64,000 nucleotides of DNA from Brevibacterium ihuae (GTDB taxonomy: Bacteria; Actinomycetota; Actinomycetes; Actinomycetales; Brevibacteriaceae), in the NCBI RefSeq assembly GCF_900184225.1, contig NZ_FXWZ01000002.1:1-64000 (forward strand), read 5' to 3'. Of this stretch, positions 26,722 through 36,670 are shown in pieces. The translations under genes and the position numbers were made by a program. How positions within the stretch are numbered: the first letter of the stretch is position 1; every line of letters starts with the position of its first letter. The notes under the pieces are model-generated. The model was not told where the DNA came from. It worked only from the letters and a program-made list of their open reading frames with translations, and ran no database searches.

Positions 26722-27354
26722 ATGATCCGCGACGAGTTCGGCGCACCGGAGATCCTCGAGAGTGAGGTCGTCTACCACGGTCTCGTGTGGGACGTCGTCC
26801 GCGAGACGTTCCGGCTCCCGGAGTCCTCCGAGCCGATCACCCGCGACTTCGTCGAGCACCCCGGCGCGGTCGCGATCGCCGCCGTCGACGAGCACGCGCG
26901 GATCATGCTCATCCAGCAGTACCGCCACCCGATCCGCGCCCGCGAGTGGGAGATCCCCGCCGGACTCCTCGACGTCTCCGGGGAGCCGCCGCACCGCACC
27001 GCCGCCCGTGAGCTCGCCGAGGAGGTCGACCTCGAGGCCGCGACGTGGAACGTGCTCGCCGACCAGCTGTCCTCTCCCGGGGGCATCAGCGAGACGCTGC
27101 GCATCTACCTCGCCCGCGACATCACCGCGCGCTCGGACGCGTTCGAGCGCGACGACGAGGAGAGCGGCATCGTGCCCCGCTGGGTGCCGCTCGCCGAGGC
27201 GAAGGCCGCCGTCGTCGAGGGTCGGATCACCAACGCGACCGCCGCGCTCGGCATCCTCCACGCCGACCTCGCCCTCGCCCGCGGATTCACCGATCTGCGT
27301 CCCGCCGACGCCCCCTGGCCGGCGCGCGAGGTGCCCGCGGCGCCCGGCGCCTGA
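26722..27354 (+). CDS. Nudix hydrolase, probable ADP-ribose pyrophosphatase
   Basis: 210 aa. The Nudix box is recognisable as [20 protein letters not shown], with the REL-x-EE metal-binding core intact; the usual glycine after EEx is Asp here. The preceding strand [23 protein letters not shown] is typical for ADP-ribose pyrophosphatases, and [13 protein letters not shown] is the region after the box. It corresponds in position to mycobacterial Rv1700. It starts 4 nt after pyrG and is followed closely by xerD. Confidence 0.88.
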   Translation: MIRDEFGAPEILESEVVYHGLVWDVVRETFRLPESSEPITRDFVEHPGAVAIAAVDEHARIMLIQQYRHPIRAREWEIPAGLLDVSGEPPHRTAARELAEEVDLEAATWNVLADQLSSPGGISETLRIYLARDITARSDAFERDDEESGIVPRWVPLAEAKAAVVEGRITNATAALGILHADLALARGFTDLRPADAPWPAREVPAAPGA

Positions 27355-27364
27355 ATTCCGGGCC

Positions 27365-28345
27365 ATGGCACGCCGCGGGGCCGAGCTCTTGCCCGACGTC
27401 GCCGCGGGACTGCGGCAGCCGGCCGTCGACTACCTCGCCCACCTCGAGCTCGAGCGCGGGCTCAGCCGCAACACCCTCGACGCCTACGCCCGCGACCTCG
27501 GGCGCTATCTCACGTGGCTCACCGCGCAGGGGGCCGAGGACTACCGCGGGGTCACCCCCGAGGACCTCCGGACCTTCGTCGCCGCGCTCGCCGACTCCGG
27601 GCTCGCGGTGCGCAGCCGGTCCCGGATCACGGTGTCCGTCCGCCGCCTCCACGCCTTCCTCCACGCCGAGGGCCGCACCGAGTCCGACCCCGGGGTCGAC
27701 GTCCGCCCGCCGGCAGACACCGAGCGGCTGCCCAAGGCGCTGAGCGTGGGGGAGATCGAGGCGCTCCTCGGCACCGTCGTCGGCGACTCGCCGGCCGAGC
27801 TGCGCACGCGGGCGCTGCTCGAGCTCCTCTACGCCACCGGGGCCCGGATCAGCGAGGCGGTCGGCCTCGACATCGACGACGTCGACCTCGAGAACCGGAT
27901 CGTGCGGCTCTACGGCAAGGGGAGCAAGGAGCGGCTCGTGCCGCTCGGCGGCCACGCCGTCCGCGCGCTCGACGCCTGGCTCGTGCGCGGCCGCCCGCAG
28001 ATGAGCGCAGCCCGCGCACCGCGGGGTCGGGGGAGCGCCGGTGCGCCGGAGCGACGGCAGCGGGCCGGTGCGGTGTTCCTCAACCAGCGCGGCGGCCGGC
28101 TGTCGCGCCAGTCGGCGTGGCAGGCGATCCGCACCGCCGCCGAGCGCGCCGGACTCGCCGCGCACGCCTCGCCGCACACCTTCCGCCACTCCTTCGCGAC
28201 CCACCTGCTCGATGGCGGTGCCGACATCCGCGTCGTCCAGGAGCTCCTCGGGCACTCCTCGGTGACGACCACCCAGATCTACACCCGCGTGACCTCGGAG
28301 ACGCTCCGCGAGGTGTATGCCACCTCCCACCCGCGAGCGCGATAG
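27365..28345 (+). CDS. xerD: Tyrosine recombinase XerD
   Basis: 326 aa. An N-terminal SAM-like core-binding domain ([30 protein letters not shown]) precedes the catalytic domain with R in [11 protein letters not shown], the beta-hairpin Lys in [39 protein letters not shown] and the nucleophilic Tyr in IYTRVT. It resolves chromosome dimers at dif. There is an Arg/Gly-rich insert at about 215-240 in the catalytic domain. The gene stands directly before parA and scpAB, so chromosome-partition functions are grouped here. Confidence 0.92.
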   Translation: MARRGAELLPDVAAGLRQPAVDYLAHLELERGLSRNTLDAYARDLGRYLTWLTAQGAEDYRGVTPEDLRTFVAALADSGLAVRSRSRITVSVRRLHAFLHAEGRTESDPGVDVRPPADTERLPKALSVGEIEALLGTVVGDSPAELRTRALLELLYATGARISEAVGLDIDDVDLENRIVRLYGKGSKERLVPLGGHAVRALDAWLVRGRPQMSAARAPRGRGSAGAPERRQRAGAVFLNQRGGRLSRQSAWQAIRTAAERAGLAAHASPHTFRHSFATHLLDGGADIRVVQELLGHSSVTTTQIYTRVTSETLREVYATSHPRAR

Positions 28346-28384
28346 GGTGGGGTGCAGCCGAGCACGAGAAAGGTGACTATCCGC

Positions 28385-29269
28385 GTGGCCGATTCGCAGC
28401 AGAGACTCGACATTCCCGGAGCCGAGGGACGGCTCGGTCCCACCGGGCGTCCGATGAAGGACTACCCGGAGCCCGCACCCCTCACCGAGCACGGGCCGGC
28501 GCGCATCATCGCGATGGTCAACCAGAAGGGCGGCGTCGGCAAGACCACGTCCTCGATCAACCTCGGTGCCGCGCTCGCGGCGTACGGCCGCCGGGTGCTC
28601 CTCGTCGACTTCGACCCGCAGGGCGCGCTCTCGGTGGGCCTGGGCGTCAACCCCTACGACCTCGATCTCAGCATCTACAACGTGCTCATGAGCTCCCGGG
28701 TCGATCCGCACGACGTCATTGTCCCCTCGAACGTCGAGGGCATCGACATTCTCCCGGCGAACATCGACCTGTCCGCCGCCGAGGTGCAGCTCGTGGGCGA
28801 GGTCGCCCGCGAACAGGTCCTCGCCCGGGCGCTCGCGAAGGTCTCCGGCGAGTACGACGTCATCCTCATCGACTGCCAGCCCTCGCTCGGCCTCCTCACC
28901 GTCAACGCCCTCACCGCCGCGCACGGCGTCATCATCCCGCTCGAGACCCAGTTCTTCGCGCTGCGCGGCGTCGCGCTGCTCGTTGAGACGATCGAGAAGG
29001 TGCAGGACCGGCTCAACCCCGCACTCCGGATCGACGGGATCCTCGCGACGATGTTCGACGGCCGCACCCTGCACGCGCAGGAGGTCATCGCCCGCGTCAT
29101 CGAGGCCTTCGGGGACACGGTGTTCGACACCGTGATCAACCGCACGGTGAAGTTCCCCGATGCCTCCGTCGCCGCCGAGCCGATCACCTCCTTCGCGCCC
29201 TCGCACTCCGGAGCCGAGGCCTACCGCCGGCTGGCCCGGGAGCTCATCGCCCGGGGTGGGGCCCCCTGA
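28385..29269 (+). CDS. parA: ParA-family chromosome partitioning ATPase
   Basis: 294 aa from GTG 28385, which has AAAGGTGA upstream; GTG 28352 is an alternative giving 11 more residues. The deviant Walker A motif KGGVGKTTSSINL near residue 43, Walker A' (LLVDFDPQGAL) and Walker B (VILIDCQPSLGLLTVNAL) are clear. This is the paralog linked to scpA/scpB (Rv1708 type), not the parAB locus near oriC; no parB lies here. Its TGA overlaps the probable CTG start of scpA. TAGGGT (28343-28348) could be its -10. Confidence 0.92.
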   Translation: MADSQQRLDIPGAEGRLGPTGRPMKDYPEPAPLTEHGPARIIAMVNQKGGVGKTTSSINLGAALAAYGRRVLLVDFDPQGALSVGLGVNPYDLDLSIYNVLMSSRVDPHDVIVPSNVEGIDILPANIDLSAAEVQLVGEVAREQVLARALAKVSGEYDVILIDCQPSLGLLTVNALTAAHGVIIPLETQFFALRGVALLVETIEKVQDRLNPALRIDGILATMFDGRTLHAQEVIARVIEAFGDTVFDTVINRTVKFPDASVAAEPITSFAPSHSGAEAYRRLARELIARGGAP

Positions 29270-30135
29270 GCACCACCGGGTTCGTCGTCGAGCTGGAGAA
29301 CTTCTCCGGCCCGTTCGACCTCCTGCTCGGACTCATCGGCAAGCGCAAGCTCGACATCACCGAGGTCGCGCTCTCCGAGGTCACCGACGAGTTCCTCGCC
29401 TACGTCTCCGAACTCCGGGGGCGCAGCGGCCTCGAGGAGCTGTCGAGCTTCCTTCTCGTCGCCGCCACCCTGCTCGATCTCAAGACCGCGCGCCTGCTGC
29501 CGAGCGGGGAGGTCGAGGACGAGCTCGACCTCGAGCTCCTCGAGGCCCGCGACCTGCTCTTCGCCCGGCTGCTCCAGTACCGCGCCTTCAAAGGGGTGTC
29601 CGCGGAGTTCGCCGAGCGGATGGCGGCCGCCTCCACGCGCACCCCGCGCGCGGTTCCGCTCGAGCCGGCGTTCATCGACCTCCTCCCGCCGCTCGAGCTC
29701 ACCGCCACCCCGCACGCGCTCGCCGCGATCTTCGCCACGGTCCTCCAGCGCGACCACACCCCGCCCACGGTGTCGATCGACCACCTCCATCTGCCCCAGG
29801 TGAGCGTGCCCGAACAGCGCTCGCTCATCCTCGCCCGGCTGCGACCGGGGGAGCGCCTCGAGTTCGCCGACCTCGTCGCCGACGCGGAGGACACCCTCGT
29901 CGTCGTCGCCCGCTTCCTCGCCCTCCTCGAGCTCTTCAAGGCCGGGCTGTGCGCCTTCGAGCAGCCGGAGCCGCTCGGCCCGCTCGTGATCAGCGGGCTG
30001 GAGCCGGAGGCCGGGGATGCGAGCGCCGGGGACGGCGCCGCGGGGGCGGACGGGGAAGGTGCTGCGGACGCCCGCGCCGGGCTCACCGGCACCGGACTCA
30101 CCGACACCGACGAATGGGAGACCGCCGATGTCTGA
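29266..30135 (+). CDS. scpA: Segregation and condensation protein A
   Basis: 289-aa kleisin subunit of the SMC-ScpAB condensin. The N-terminus FVVELENFSGPFDLLLGLIGKRKLDITEVALSEV is the conserved SMC-binding part, and the C-terminal winged-helix contains LVVVARFLALLELFKAGL. The frame is open upstream of the conserved residues, but no ATG, GTG or TTG exists before FVVELENF. The only fitting start is CTG at 29266, overlapping the parA stop as CTGA with a purine-rich GGGGTGGGG just upstream. If the next GTG start (29596) were used, the SMC-binding domain would be lost. A Gly/Ala/Asp-rich tail follows residue 250. It overlaps scpB by 8 nt. Confidence 0.88.
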   Translation: MSTTGFVVELENFSGPFDLLLGLIGKRKLDITEVALSEVTDEFLAYVSELRGRSGLEELSSFLLVAATLLDLKTARLLPSGEVEDELDLELLEARDLLFARLLQYRAFKGVSAEFAERMAAASTRTPRAVPLEPAFIDLLPPLELTATPHALAAIFATVLQRDHTPPTVSIDHLHLPQVSVPEQRSLILARLRPGERLEFADLVADAEDTLVVVARFLALLELFKAGLCAFEQPEPLGPLVISGLEPEAGDASAGDGAAGADGEGAADARAGLTGTGLTDTDEWETADV

Positions 30136-30757
30136 CAGCGGAACCGAGGCCACAGGGGCGGCCGGAGCGGACCCCGCCGGGGAGGTCCTCGCTGGGGAGG
30201 CGGCGGTCGACACGACGCTGCTCACCGCGCTCGAGGCCGTGCTCATGGTTGTCGACGAGCCGCTCGAGTCGGCCGAGGTCGCCCAAGCGCTCGGCATCAC
30301 CCCGGCCGAGGCGCTCGCCGCGCTCACCGAGCTCGCCGCTGACTACGACGGTGACCGCGGATCCCGCCGCCGCGGCTTCGAGCTGCGCCGCGCGGCCGGC
30401 GGCTGGCGCATCTACTCCCGGGCGGACCACCACGGCACGGTCGCGGACTTCATCACCGCCGGCCAGTCCGCGAAGCTCTCCCAGGCCGCCCTCGAGACGC
30501 TCGCCGTCATCGCCTACCGGCAGCCGGTGACCCGCGCCCGGATCTCCGCGATCCGCGGCGTCAACGTCGACGGCGTCGTGCGCACCCTGCTCCTGCGCGG
30601 ACTCATCGTCGAGTCCGGGGCGGACGCCACCTCGGGCGCGGTGCAGTTCGTCACCTCGCGGGTGTTCCTCGAGTCGATGGGCCTCGAGAGCCTCGACGAG
30701 CTGCCCGACATCGCCCCCTACCTGCCCGCCGGCGACGACGTCCCCACGGTGGACTGA
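30128..30757 (+). CDS. scpB: Segregation and condensation protein B
   Basis: 209 aa. Two winged-helix domains: LLTALEAVLMVVDEPLESAEVAQALGI and KLSQAALETLAVIAYRQPVTRARISAIRGVNVDGVVRTLLLRGLI, the latter being the family signature. It binds ScpA in the condensin complex. ATG 30128 overlaps the scpA end (ATGTCTGA). The N-terminal 25 residues are low complexity. Direct repeats begin at its stop codon. Confidence 0.93.
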   Translation: MSDSGTEATGAAGADPAGEVLAGEAAVDTTLLTALEAVLMVVDEPLESAEVAQALGITPAEALAALTELAADYDGDRGSRRRGFELRRAAGGWRIYSRADHHGTVADFITAGQSAKLSQAALETLAVIAYRQPVTRARISAIRGVNVDGVVRTLLLRGLIVESGADATSGAVQFVTSRVFLESMGLESLDELPDIAPYLPAGDDVPTVD

Positions 30758-30820
30758 GGCACCCAGCTGAGGCACCGGTCACCGGGGTTCGACGCCCGGC
30801 TGAGGCACCGGTCACCGGGG
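30753..30820 (+). repeat. Tandem direct repeats after scpB
   Basis: A 22-bp unit (beginning GCTGAGGCACCGG and ending CACCGGGG) occurs exactly at 30766-30787 and 30799-30820, a 33-bp period. A third partial copy (CTGAGGCACC) includes the scpB stop codon. Each unit holds the small palindrome CCGGTCACCGG. The remaining spacer up to 30973 has GC-rich inverted repeats (AGTACGG 30848-30854 with CCGTACT 30869-30875) compatible with termination. Confidence 0.6.
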
Positions 30821-30960
30821 CACCGATTCCCCGTGAGGTGTCGATCGAGTACGGTTCCCGGGCCGGATCCGTACTGGAACGAAACATGAGCGGCCCCGGG
30901 CCGTTTCGCCGGGGCATCGCGTGCCCGGGCCCGTGGTCACCGAAGACCCTGCGAGTTTGA

Positions 30961-30974
30961 GACAATGGACCCCA
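30961..30974 (+). promoter_or_regulatory. Leaderless promoter of the pseudouridine synthase gene
   Basis: GACAAT (30961-30966) is a -10-like hexamer placed 7 nt before ATG 30974, the same arrangement as the sirtuin gene at 5766-5778. No Shine-Dalgarno precedes the start. Confidence 0.45.
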
Positions 30975-31801
30975 TGAATGCCTCAGACCCCCGGTCGCCC
31001 GGTCACCGCTCCAAGCGCCCCAGCCGCAGGCAGCGCTCGCGGCAGGCCCCCGCCCCGACCGTCGACGCCCACCGGCCCGACGGGGTGCGCCTGCAGAAGA
31101 TCCTCGCCGAGGCCGGCCTCGGCTCCCGGCGCGCCTGCGAACAGCTCATCACCGACGGCCGCGTCATGGTCGACGGGGAGACGGTGCGCGAGCTCGGCAC
31201 CCGCATCGATCCGGACACCCAGACGGTGAGCGTCGACACCATGCCGATCACCGCGCACACCGACAAGGTGTACCTCGCCTTCAACAAGCCCGCCGGCGTC
31301 GTCACCGCGATGAGCGACCCCGAGGGCCGCCGCTGCCTCGCCGACTACCTCCGCGACCGCCCCGAGCGGCTGTTCCACGTCGGCCGGCTCGACTACGAGA
31401 CCGAGGGGCTCCTCCTCATCACCAACGACGGGGAGCTGTCCAACCGGCTCACCCACCCCTCGTACGAGATCTCGAAGACTTACCTCGCCGAGGTGCGCGG
31501 CCCGGTGCCCAAGGACGCCGGCGCCCGCCTCCGCGAGGGCATCGAGCTCGAGGACGGGATATCCCGCGTCGACTCGTTCAAGCTCGTCGACTCGACGCCC
31601 GGCTACGCGCTCGTCGAGGTCGTCCTCCACTCGGGGCGCAATCGGATCGTGCGCCGCCTGTTCGACGCCGTCGGCACCCCGGTCCAGCGGCTCGTCCGCA
31701 CGCAGTTCGGTCCGATCCCGCTAGCCGAGCAGCGCCAGGGCAAGGTCCGCGACCTGCGCCCCGACGAGGTCGGCGCGCTCATGGAAGCCGTCCGCCTGTG
31801 A
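30974..31801 (+). CDS. rRNA pseudouridine synthase, RluB/RsuA family
   Basis: 275 aa from ATG 30974; ATG 30965 would add three residues. A basic N-terminal tail (HRSKRPSRRQRSR) is followed by an S4 domain (VRLQKILAEAGLGSRRACEQLITDGRVMVDG). The catalytic domain has the conserved HVGRLDYETEGLLLITNDG with the nucleophilic Asp, and GRNRIVRRLFDAVG. Targets of the family are uridines in 23S (RluB) or 16S (RsuA) rRNA; position after scpB (Rv1711-like) suggests the 23S type. The stop overlaps the tyrA start as GTGA. Confidence 0.9.
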   Translation: MNASDPRSPGHRSKRPSRRQRSRQAPAPTVDAHRPDGVRLQKILAEAGLGSRRACEQLITDGRVMVDGETVRELGTRIDPDTQTVSVDTMPITAHTDKVYLAFNKPAGVVTAMSDPEGRRCLADYLRDRPERLFHVGRLDYETEGLLLITNDGELSNRLTHPSYEISKTYLAEVRGPVPKDAGARLREGIELEDGISRVDSFKLVDSTPGYALVEVVLHSGRNRIVRRLFDAVGTPVQRLVRTQFGPIPLAEQRQGKVRDLRPDEVGALMEAVRL

Positions 31802-32895
31802 CCCGGGCCCGCGTCCACATCATCGGGACGGGGCTCCTCGGCACCTCGCTCGGCCTCGCGCTGACGAAGGCCGGCCACCCGGTCTCCCTCGCAGACGCGT
31901 CTCCGACCGCGGTGCGCCTCGCCGCGGACATGGGGGCCGGGGACGCCTGCGACCCGACCGACCCCGACATCGTCGTCGTCGCCACCCCGCCCGACGTCGC
32001 CGCGCGCACGATCGTCGATGCCCTGGGCCGGTGGCCGAGAGCGACCGTCACCGACGTCGCGAGCGTCAAGACCGCGGTCCTCGCCGAGGCCCGCGAGCTC
32101 GCCGGGGACCCGGTGCTCGAACGCTACATCGGGTGCCACCCGATGGCCGGCCGGGAGAGGTCGGGGGCGATCGCCGCCCGCGACGACCTCTTCCTCGCCC
32201 GCCCCTGGGTCGTGTGCTCCGATGAGGACACCCCGGCCGAGCGCCTCGCCGCGGTCGTCGCCCTCGCCGAGGCGGCCGGTGCGACCGTCGTCCACCTCGA
32301 CCCCGAGTTCCACGACTCCGCCGTCGCCCGGGTCTCCCATGCCCCGCAGGTGCTCGCCTCGCTCATGGCCGGCCGCCTCAGGGACATGCCCGCCGACGGG
32401 GTCGCCCTCGCGGGGCAGGGATTGCGCGACGTCACCCGGATCGCCGCCTCCGACCCCGGGCTGTGGACCCAGATCCTCGCCGGCAACGCCGCCGAGGTGC
32501 GCACCGTGCTCAGCGCGGTGCGCGACGACCTCGACGCCCTCATCGACGCCCTCGACCTGCGCTCCGGAGCGCTCGCGACGATCGCCGGGCTCATCGCGGC
32601 CGGCAACGAGGGCCACGACCGGATCCCCGGCAAGCACGGCCAGGCCCCGGAGAAGTACTCCTCGGTCACGGTGTTCGTCGACGACACCCCCGGCACCCTG
32701 GCCCGGCTGTTCGCCGACATCGGCGACCTCGGCGTCAACGTCGAGGACATCCGCATCGACCACGCCACCGGCATTAAGCTGGGCAGTGTGGACATCTCCG
32801 TCATCCCGTCCGCCCAGGTCACCCTCACCGAGGGACTGGCCGCGCGCGACTGGTGGGTGCCGGAGGCAGCGATCGAGCACGAAGGACGAGAATGA
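31798..32895 (+). CDS. tyrA: Prephenate dehydrogenase with C-terminal ACT domain
   Basis: 365 aa. The NAD(P)-binding GTGLLGTSLGLAL is at the N-terminus. The active-site HPMAGRERSG with the catalytic His and the DPEFHDSAVARVSHAPQVLASLM helix follow. Residues about 285-350 form an ACT domain (SVTVFVDDTPGTLARLFADIGDLGVNVEDI), which probably mediates feedback inhibition by tyrosine. It makes 4-hydroxyphenylpyruvate from prephenate. It is not in this place in mycobacteria, so it is an insertion into the conserved block between rluB and cmk. GTG start; the stop overlaps cmk. Confidence 0.92.
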   Translation: MTRARVHIIGTGLLGTSLGLALTKAGHPVSLADASPTAVRLAADMGAGDACDPTDPDIVVVATPPDVAARTIVDALGRWPRATVTDVASVKTAVLAEARELAGDPVLERYIGCHPMAGRERSGAIAARDDLFLARPWVVCSDEDTPAERLAAVVALAEAAGATVVHLDPEFHDSAVARVSHAPQVLASLMAGRLRDMPADGVALAGQGLRDVTRIAASDPGLWTQILAGNAAEVRTVLSAVRDDLDALIDALDLRSGALATIAGLIAAGNEGHDRIPGKHGQAPEKYSSVTVFVDDTPGTLARLFADIGDLGVNVEDIRIDHATGIKLGSVDISVIPSAQVTLTEGLAARDWWVPEAAIEHEGRE

Positions 32896-33557
32896 CAGTC
32901 ATCGCCATCGACGGCCCCAGCGGAGTCGGCAAGTCGAGCGTCTCCCGCGAGGTCGCCCGACGCAGCGGGTACGGCTACCTCGACACCGGTGCGATGTACC
33001 GGGCGGTCGTGTGGCTGTGCCTCAACCGCGGGATCACCGACCCCGGGGACGTCGTCGAGCTCATCCGCGGCGCCGACCTCGAGATCTCCACCGATCCGGA
33101 TGTCGTCGGCGTCGAGATCGACGGCATCGACGTCACCACGGAGATCCGCGAGCCCGAGGTGTCGGCGAACGCGCAGATCGTGTCCGCCGTGCCCGAGGCC
33201 CGCACCGAGCTCATCGAGCTCCAGCGCGCGATCATCGCCCGCGCCGCGCCCGGCATCGTCGTCGAGGGCCGCGACATCACCACCGTCGTCGCTCCCGACG
33301 CCGCGGTGCGCATCCTCATGACGGCCGACGAGTCGGTGCGCATCGCCCGCCGCTCGAAGGAGCTCCACGGCACCGCGGACGCCGTCGCTGTCGCCGCCAC
33401 CCGCTCGTCGATCGTCGACCGCGATGCCAAGGACTCGGCCACGACGAGCTTCCTCACCGCGGCCGACGGCGTCCACACGCTCGACACCACCGACATCGAC
33501 TTCGAGGAGTCCGTGGCCGCCGTCATGGGTCTCGTCGAGAAGGTCCACCATGACTGA
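32892..33557 (+). CDS. cmk: Cytidylate kinase
   Basis: 221 aa. Phosphorylates CMP and dCMP. The P-loop is [17 protein letters not shown], followed by [11 protein letters not shown] (CMP-binding), [23 protein letters not shown] and the arginine-rich lid region [11 protein letters not shown] 32892 overlaps the tyrA stop (ATGA) and its 3' end overlaps der by 8 nt. The cmk-der pair is conserved widely in Gram-positive bacteria. Confidence 0.95.
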   Translation: MTVIAIDGPSGVGKSSVSREVARRSGYGYLDTGAMYRAVVWLCLNRGITDPGDVVELIRGADLEISTDPDVVGVEIDGIDVTTEIREPEVSANAQIVSAVPEARTELIELQRAIIARAAPGIVVEGRDITTVVAPDAAVRILMTADESVRIARRSKELHGTADAVAVAATRSSIVDRDAKDSATTSFLTAADGVHTLDTTDIDFEESVAAVMGLVEKVHHD

Positions 33558-35094
33558 CGGCGCCCAGCCCACCGACCGCGACGCGACCGCCGAGGAGTTC
33601 CTCGCCCGTCCCGACGAAGACCTCGCCGCGCGCGTCGCCGGGATCGCCGAGGACGAGGCCGAGCAGCGCGCCTCCTCGCTGCGCGCCGGCCTCGAGTCCT
33701 ACGAGCTCGAGGCCGAGGACCGCGCGCTCCTCACCGCCTTCGAGGACGGCGACTCCGACCTCGCGCCGGAGGGAGCGGCACCCGAGCTCGCCGTCGTCGG
33801 GCGGCCCAACGTCGGCAAGTCGACGCTCATCAACCGGATCCTCGGCCGCCGCGAGGCCGTCGTCGAGGACGTCCCCGGCGTCACCCGCGACCGCGTGAGC
33901 TACCCCGCGGAATGGAACGGCCGGCCCCTTACCCTCGTCGACACCGGCGGGTGGGACATCGACGCGAAGGGCATGGCCTCGCGGATCGCCGAGCAGGCCG
34001 AGATCGCCGTCGAGATGGCCGACGCCGTGGTCTTCGTCGTCGATGCGACCACAGGGCCCACCGCGACGGACGAGCACGTCGTGCGGATGCTTCGCCGGGC
34101 CGGCAAGCCGGTCGTGCTCGCTGCGAACAAGGTCGACGACGAGCGCGGTGAGCTCGCCGCTGCGGAACTGTGGTCCCTCGGGCTCGGGGAACCCCACCCG
34201 ATCTCCGCGATGCACGGCCGCGGGGTCGCCGACTTCCTCGACGTCGTCATCGACGTGCTCCCCGAGGTCTCCGGCGTCGATTCGCTCACCGAGGTCGGCG
34301 GTCCGCGGCGCGTCGCGCTCGTCGGCCGCCCCAACGTCGGCAAGTCCTCCCTCCTCAACCGCCTCGTCGGCAGCGAGCGGGTGCTCGTCGACAACGTCGC
34401 CGGGACCACCCGGGACCCGGTCGACGAGCTCGTCGAGCTCGGCGGGCGGCAGTGGCGCTTCGTCGACACCGCCGGCATCCGCAAACGGGCCCGGCAGGCG
34501 AGCGGCGCGGACTTCTACGCCGCGCTGCGCACCCAGACCGCGCTCGAGCGCGCTGAGGTCGCCGTCGTGCTCCTCGAGGCCGACCAGACGCTGAGCGAGC
34601 AGGACGTGCGGATCATCAAGACGGTGACCGAGACCGGTCGCGCCCTGGTCCTCGCCTTCAACAAGTGGGACCTCATGGACGAGGAGCGCCGCCACTTCCT
34701 CGAGCGCGAGATCGAGCAGGACCTGCGCCACGTCGACTGGGCCCCGCGGGTGAACATCTCCGCCCGGACCGGTCGCCACGCCGACCGGCTCGTCCCGGCG
34801 ATGGAGCGCGCGCTCGAGAGCTGGGACACCCGGATCCCGACCGGCCGGCTCAACGCGTTCCTCGGCGAGCTCGTCGCCGCCAATCCGCACCCGGTGCGCG
34901 GAGGGAAGCAGCCGCGCATCCTGTTCGGCACCCAGGCCTCGAACCGCCCGCCCAAGTTCGTGCTCTTCACCACCGGGTTCCTCGAGCCCGGCTACCGGCG
35001 CTACATCATGCGCCGGCTGCGCGAGACGTTCGGGTTCGAGGGCACGCCGATCGAGATCGGCATGCGGATCCGCGAGAAGCGGAAGCGCCGGTGA
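33550..35094 (+). CDS. der: Ribosome biogenesis GTPase Der (EngA)
   Basis: 514 aa. Two tandem G domains are present: [16 protein letters not shown] with VDTGGWD and ANKVD, then [16 protein letters not shown] with [11 protein letters not shown] and FNKWD. The C-terminal KH-like domain contains [16 protein letters not shown]. The family acts in 50S subunit assembly. The N-terminal extension of about 75 acidic residues before the first G domain is common in actinobacterial Der. The stop overlaps the GTG of the next gene. Confidence 0.95.
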   Translation: MTDGAQPTDRDATAEEFLARPDEDLAARVAGIAEDEAEQRASSLRAGLESYELEAEDRALLTAFEDGDSDLAPEGAAPELAVVGRPNVGKSTLINRILGRREAVVEDVPGVTRDRVSYPAEWNGRPLTLVDTGGWDIDAKGMASRIAEQAEIAVEMADAVVFVVDATTGPTATDEHVVRMLRRAGKPVVLAANKVDDERGELAAAELWSLGLGEPHPISAMHGRGVADFLDVVIDVLPEVSGVDSLTEVGGPRRVALVGRPNVGKSSLLNRLVGSERVLVDNVAGTTRDPVDELVELGGRQWRFVDTAGIRKRARQASGADFYAALRTQTALERAEVAVVLLEADQTLSEQDVRIIKTVTETGRALVLAFNKWDLMDEERRHFLEREIEQDLRHVDWAPRVNISARTGRHADRLVPAMERALESWDTRIPTGRLNAFLGELVAANPHPVRGGKQPRILFGTQASNRPPKFVLFTTGFLEPGYRRYIMRRLRETFGFEGTPIEIGMRIREKRKRR

Positions 35095-36563
35095 GCACCG
35101 CGGCCGCCGGAGCGTCTCCCGAGCCGGCCCCGGACGGGGGAGCGGCCGGGAGCGCGTGGCCCCGCTACCTCGTCGTCGTGCTCGGCCTCGCGGGGCTCGC
35201 GTACGCGCTCCATTTCTTCCAGACCCTCCAGTCGATCGTCGCGCCGGTGTTCCTCGCGATCAACCTCGTCATCGTCGCCTATCCGCTCCAACGGCTGCTC
35301 GTGCGGATCCGCGTGCCGCGCTTCCTCGCCGCGATGGTCACCGTCCTCGTCGTCCTCGTCATCATCTTCGGGTTCTTCGGGCTCACCGCATGGTCGATCG
35401 CCGAGCTCGTCCTCGTCATCCCGGAGTACACCGCGGAGATCACCGCGACCTACGAGGAGACGCTCCTCTGGCTCTCGACCCTCGGGGTGACGAGCGGCGT
35501 CATCGAGGACCAGCTCGCCGGGTTCGACGTCTCCTCCCTGTTCTCCACCGTCGGCTCGCTGCTGTCGAACGTCGGCCTCGTGCTCACGGCGCTCACCACG
35601 GTGGTCATGGCGGTGTTCTTCGTCGCGATGGATTCGATGTCCCTGCCGCGCCGGCTGCAGGTGACCTCGGCCATCCGGCCCCGGTTCGGGCGCGCGATGC
35701 AGATCTTCTCCGCCGGTGTGCGCCGGTACTGGATCGTCGCGACGATCTTCGGTCTCATCGTCGCCGTCCTCGACCTCGTGGCGCTGTGGATCATCGGGGT
35801 GCCGCTCGCCCTCGTCTGGGGCGTGCTCGCGTTCCTCACCAACTACATCCCTAACATCGGGTTCGTCATCGGCCTCGTCCCGCCGGCGCTCATGGCGCTC
35901 GTCAGCGGCGGCTGGTGGGACGCGCTGTGGGTCGTCATCGCGTACTCGGTGCTCAACTTCGTCATCCAGTCGATCATCCAGCCGAAGTTCACCGGCGAAT
36001 CGGTGGGCGTCACCCCGTTCATGTCGTTCCTCTCGCTCCTGTTCTGGTACTGGGTGCTCGGCTGGATGGGCGCCCTGCTCGCACTCCCCGCGACGCTGCT
36101 GCTCAAGGCGCTCCTCGTCGACGCGGACCCGCAGGCTCGCTGGATCAACAACCTCATCGCCTCGGACCTGTCGACCGGATCCGGCCTGCCGGTCCGTCCC
36201 GAACGCGCGGCGCACGGGATCACCGGCCGCACGGTCATCGTGCCGCCGGATCCGGAGGCGTTCGCCGCTCTCGGGCCGGCGGCGGGGGCCTCGGGTGCGG
36301 CAGGAGCGCAGGAGTCGGATGCCCGTTCGGCGGGCGACGGCGGGATCCGCCCGGCGGATCAGGCCGCAGCGAGCACAGCGGCGGGGGACTCGGCGGTGAC
36401 CGGCGTCGCCGCCTCGGGCACGGACGGCACCGGTGAGTGGCCGGCGGTCGAGGAGCCGGCGCCCGAGGAGCTCGTCATGGGCACGCCCATGCTCCGGCCC
36501 CCGGAACAGGTCGCCGACGAGACCCCGGCGCCCGAGGACGAGGACCCGGGCGAGCGAATCTGA
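35091..36563 (+). CDS. AI-2E family (PerM/YdiK-like) membrane transporter
   Basis: 490 aa with about seven or eight transmembrane segments between residues 22 and 340. The family-specific [19 protein letters not shown] and [29 protein letters not shown] are present. The C-terminal 140 residues are Ala/Glu/Pro-rich and probably disordered in the cytoplasm. Substrates in this superfamily are poorly defined (autoinducer-2, Na+/H+ or others), so no transport specificity is claimed. GTG 35091 overlaps the der stop. A small stem-loop (36568-36574/36582-36588, GCCCGCG/CGCGGGC) follows the stop. Confidence 0.82.
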   Translation: MSTAAAGASPEPAPDGGAAGSAWPRYLVVVLGLAGLAYALHFFQTLQSIVAPVFLAINLVIVAYPLQRLLVRIRVPRFLAAMVTVLVVLVIIFGFFGLTAWSIAELVLVIPEYTAEITATYEETLLWLSTLGVTSGVIEDQLAGFDVSSLFSTVGSLLSNVGLVLTALTTVVMAVFFVAMDSMSLPRRLQVTSAIRPRFGRAMQIFSAGVRRYWIVATIFGLIVAVLDLVALWIIGVPLALVWGVLAFLTNYIPNIGFVIGLVPPALMALVSGGWWDALWVVIAYSVLNFVIQSIIQPKFTGESVGVTPFMSFLSLLFWYWVLGWMGALLALPATLLLKALLVDADPQARWINNLIASDLSTGSGLPVRPERAAHGITGRTVIVPPDPEAFAALGPAAGASGAAGAQESDARSAGDGGIRPADQAAASTAAGDSAVTGVAASGTDGTGEWPAVEEPAPEELVMGTPMLRPPEQVADETPAPEDEDPGERI

Positions 36564-36658
36564 GAGGCCCGCGGCACGGTCGCGGGCATGCTCTGCTGCG
36601 TCCGGGGGCGCCCCCGCACCGGGTCGGCGTCGACCCGCACCGCCTCCGCCGGTGTGGG

Positions 36659-36670
36659 TACCATGGCGTA
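36659..36670 (+). promoter_or_regulatory. Leaderless promoter of the YciO-like gene
   Basis: TACCAT (36659-36664), a -10-like hexamer, is 5 nt from ATG 36670, and no Shine-Dalgarno is visible. Confidence 0.4.

Noticed and set aside
29596-30135. Short scpA beginning at GTG 29596
   Set aside because: It would miss the conserved SMC-binding N-terminus; the frame is open to CTG 29266.
30753-30820. CRISPR-like array
   Set aside because: Only two full repeat units with an 11-bp spacing and no cas genes.
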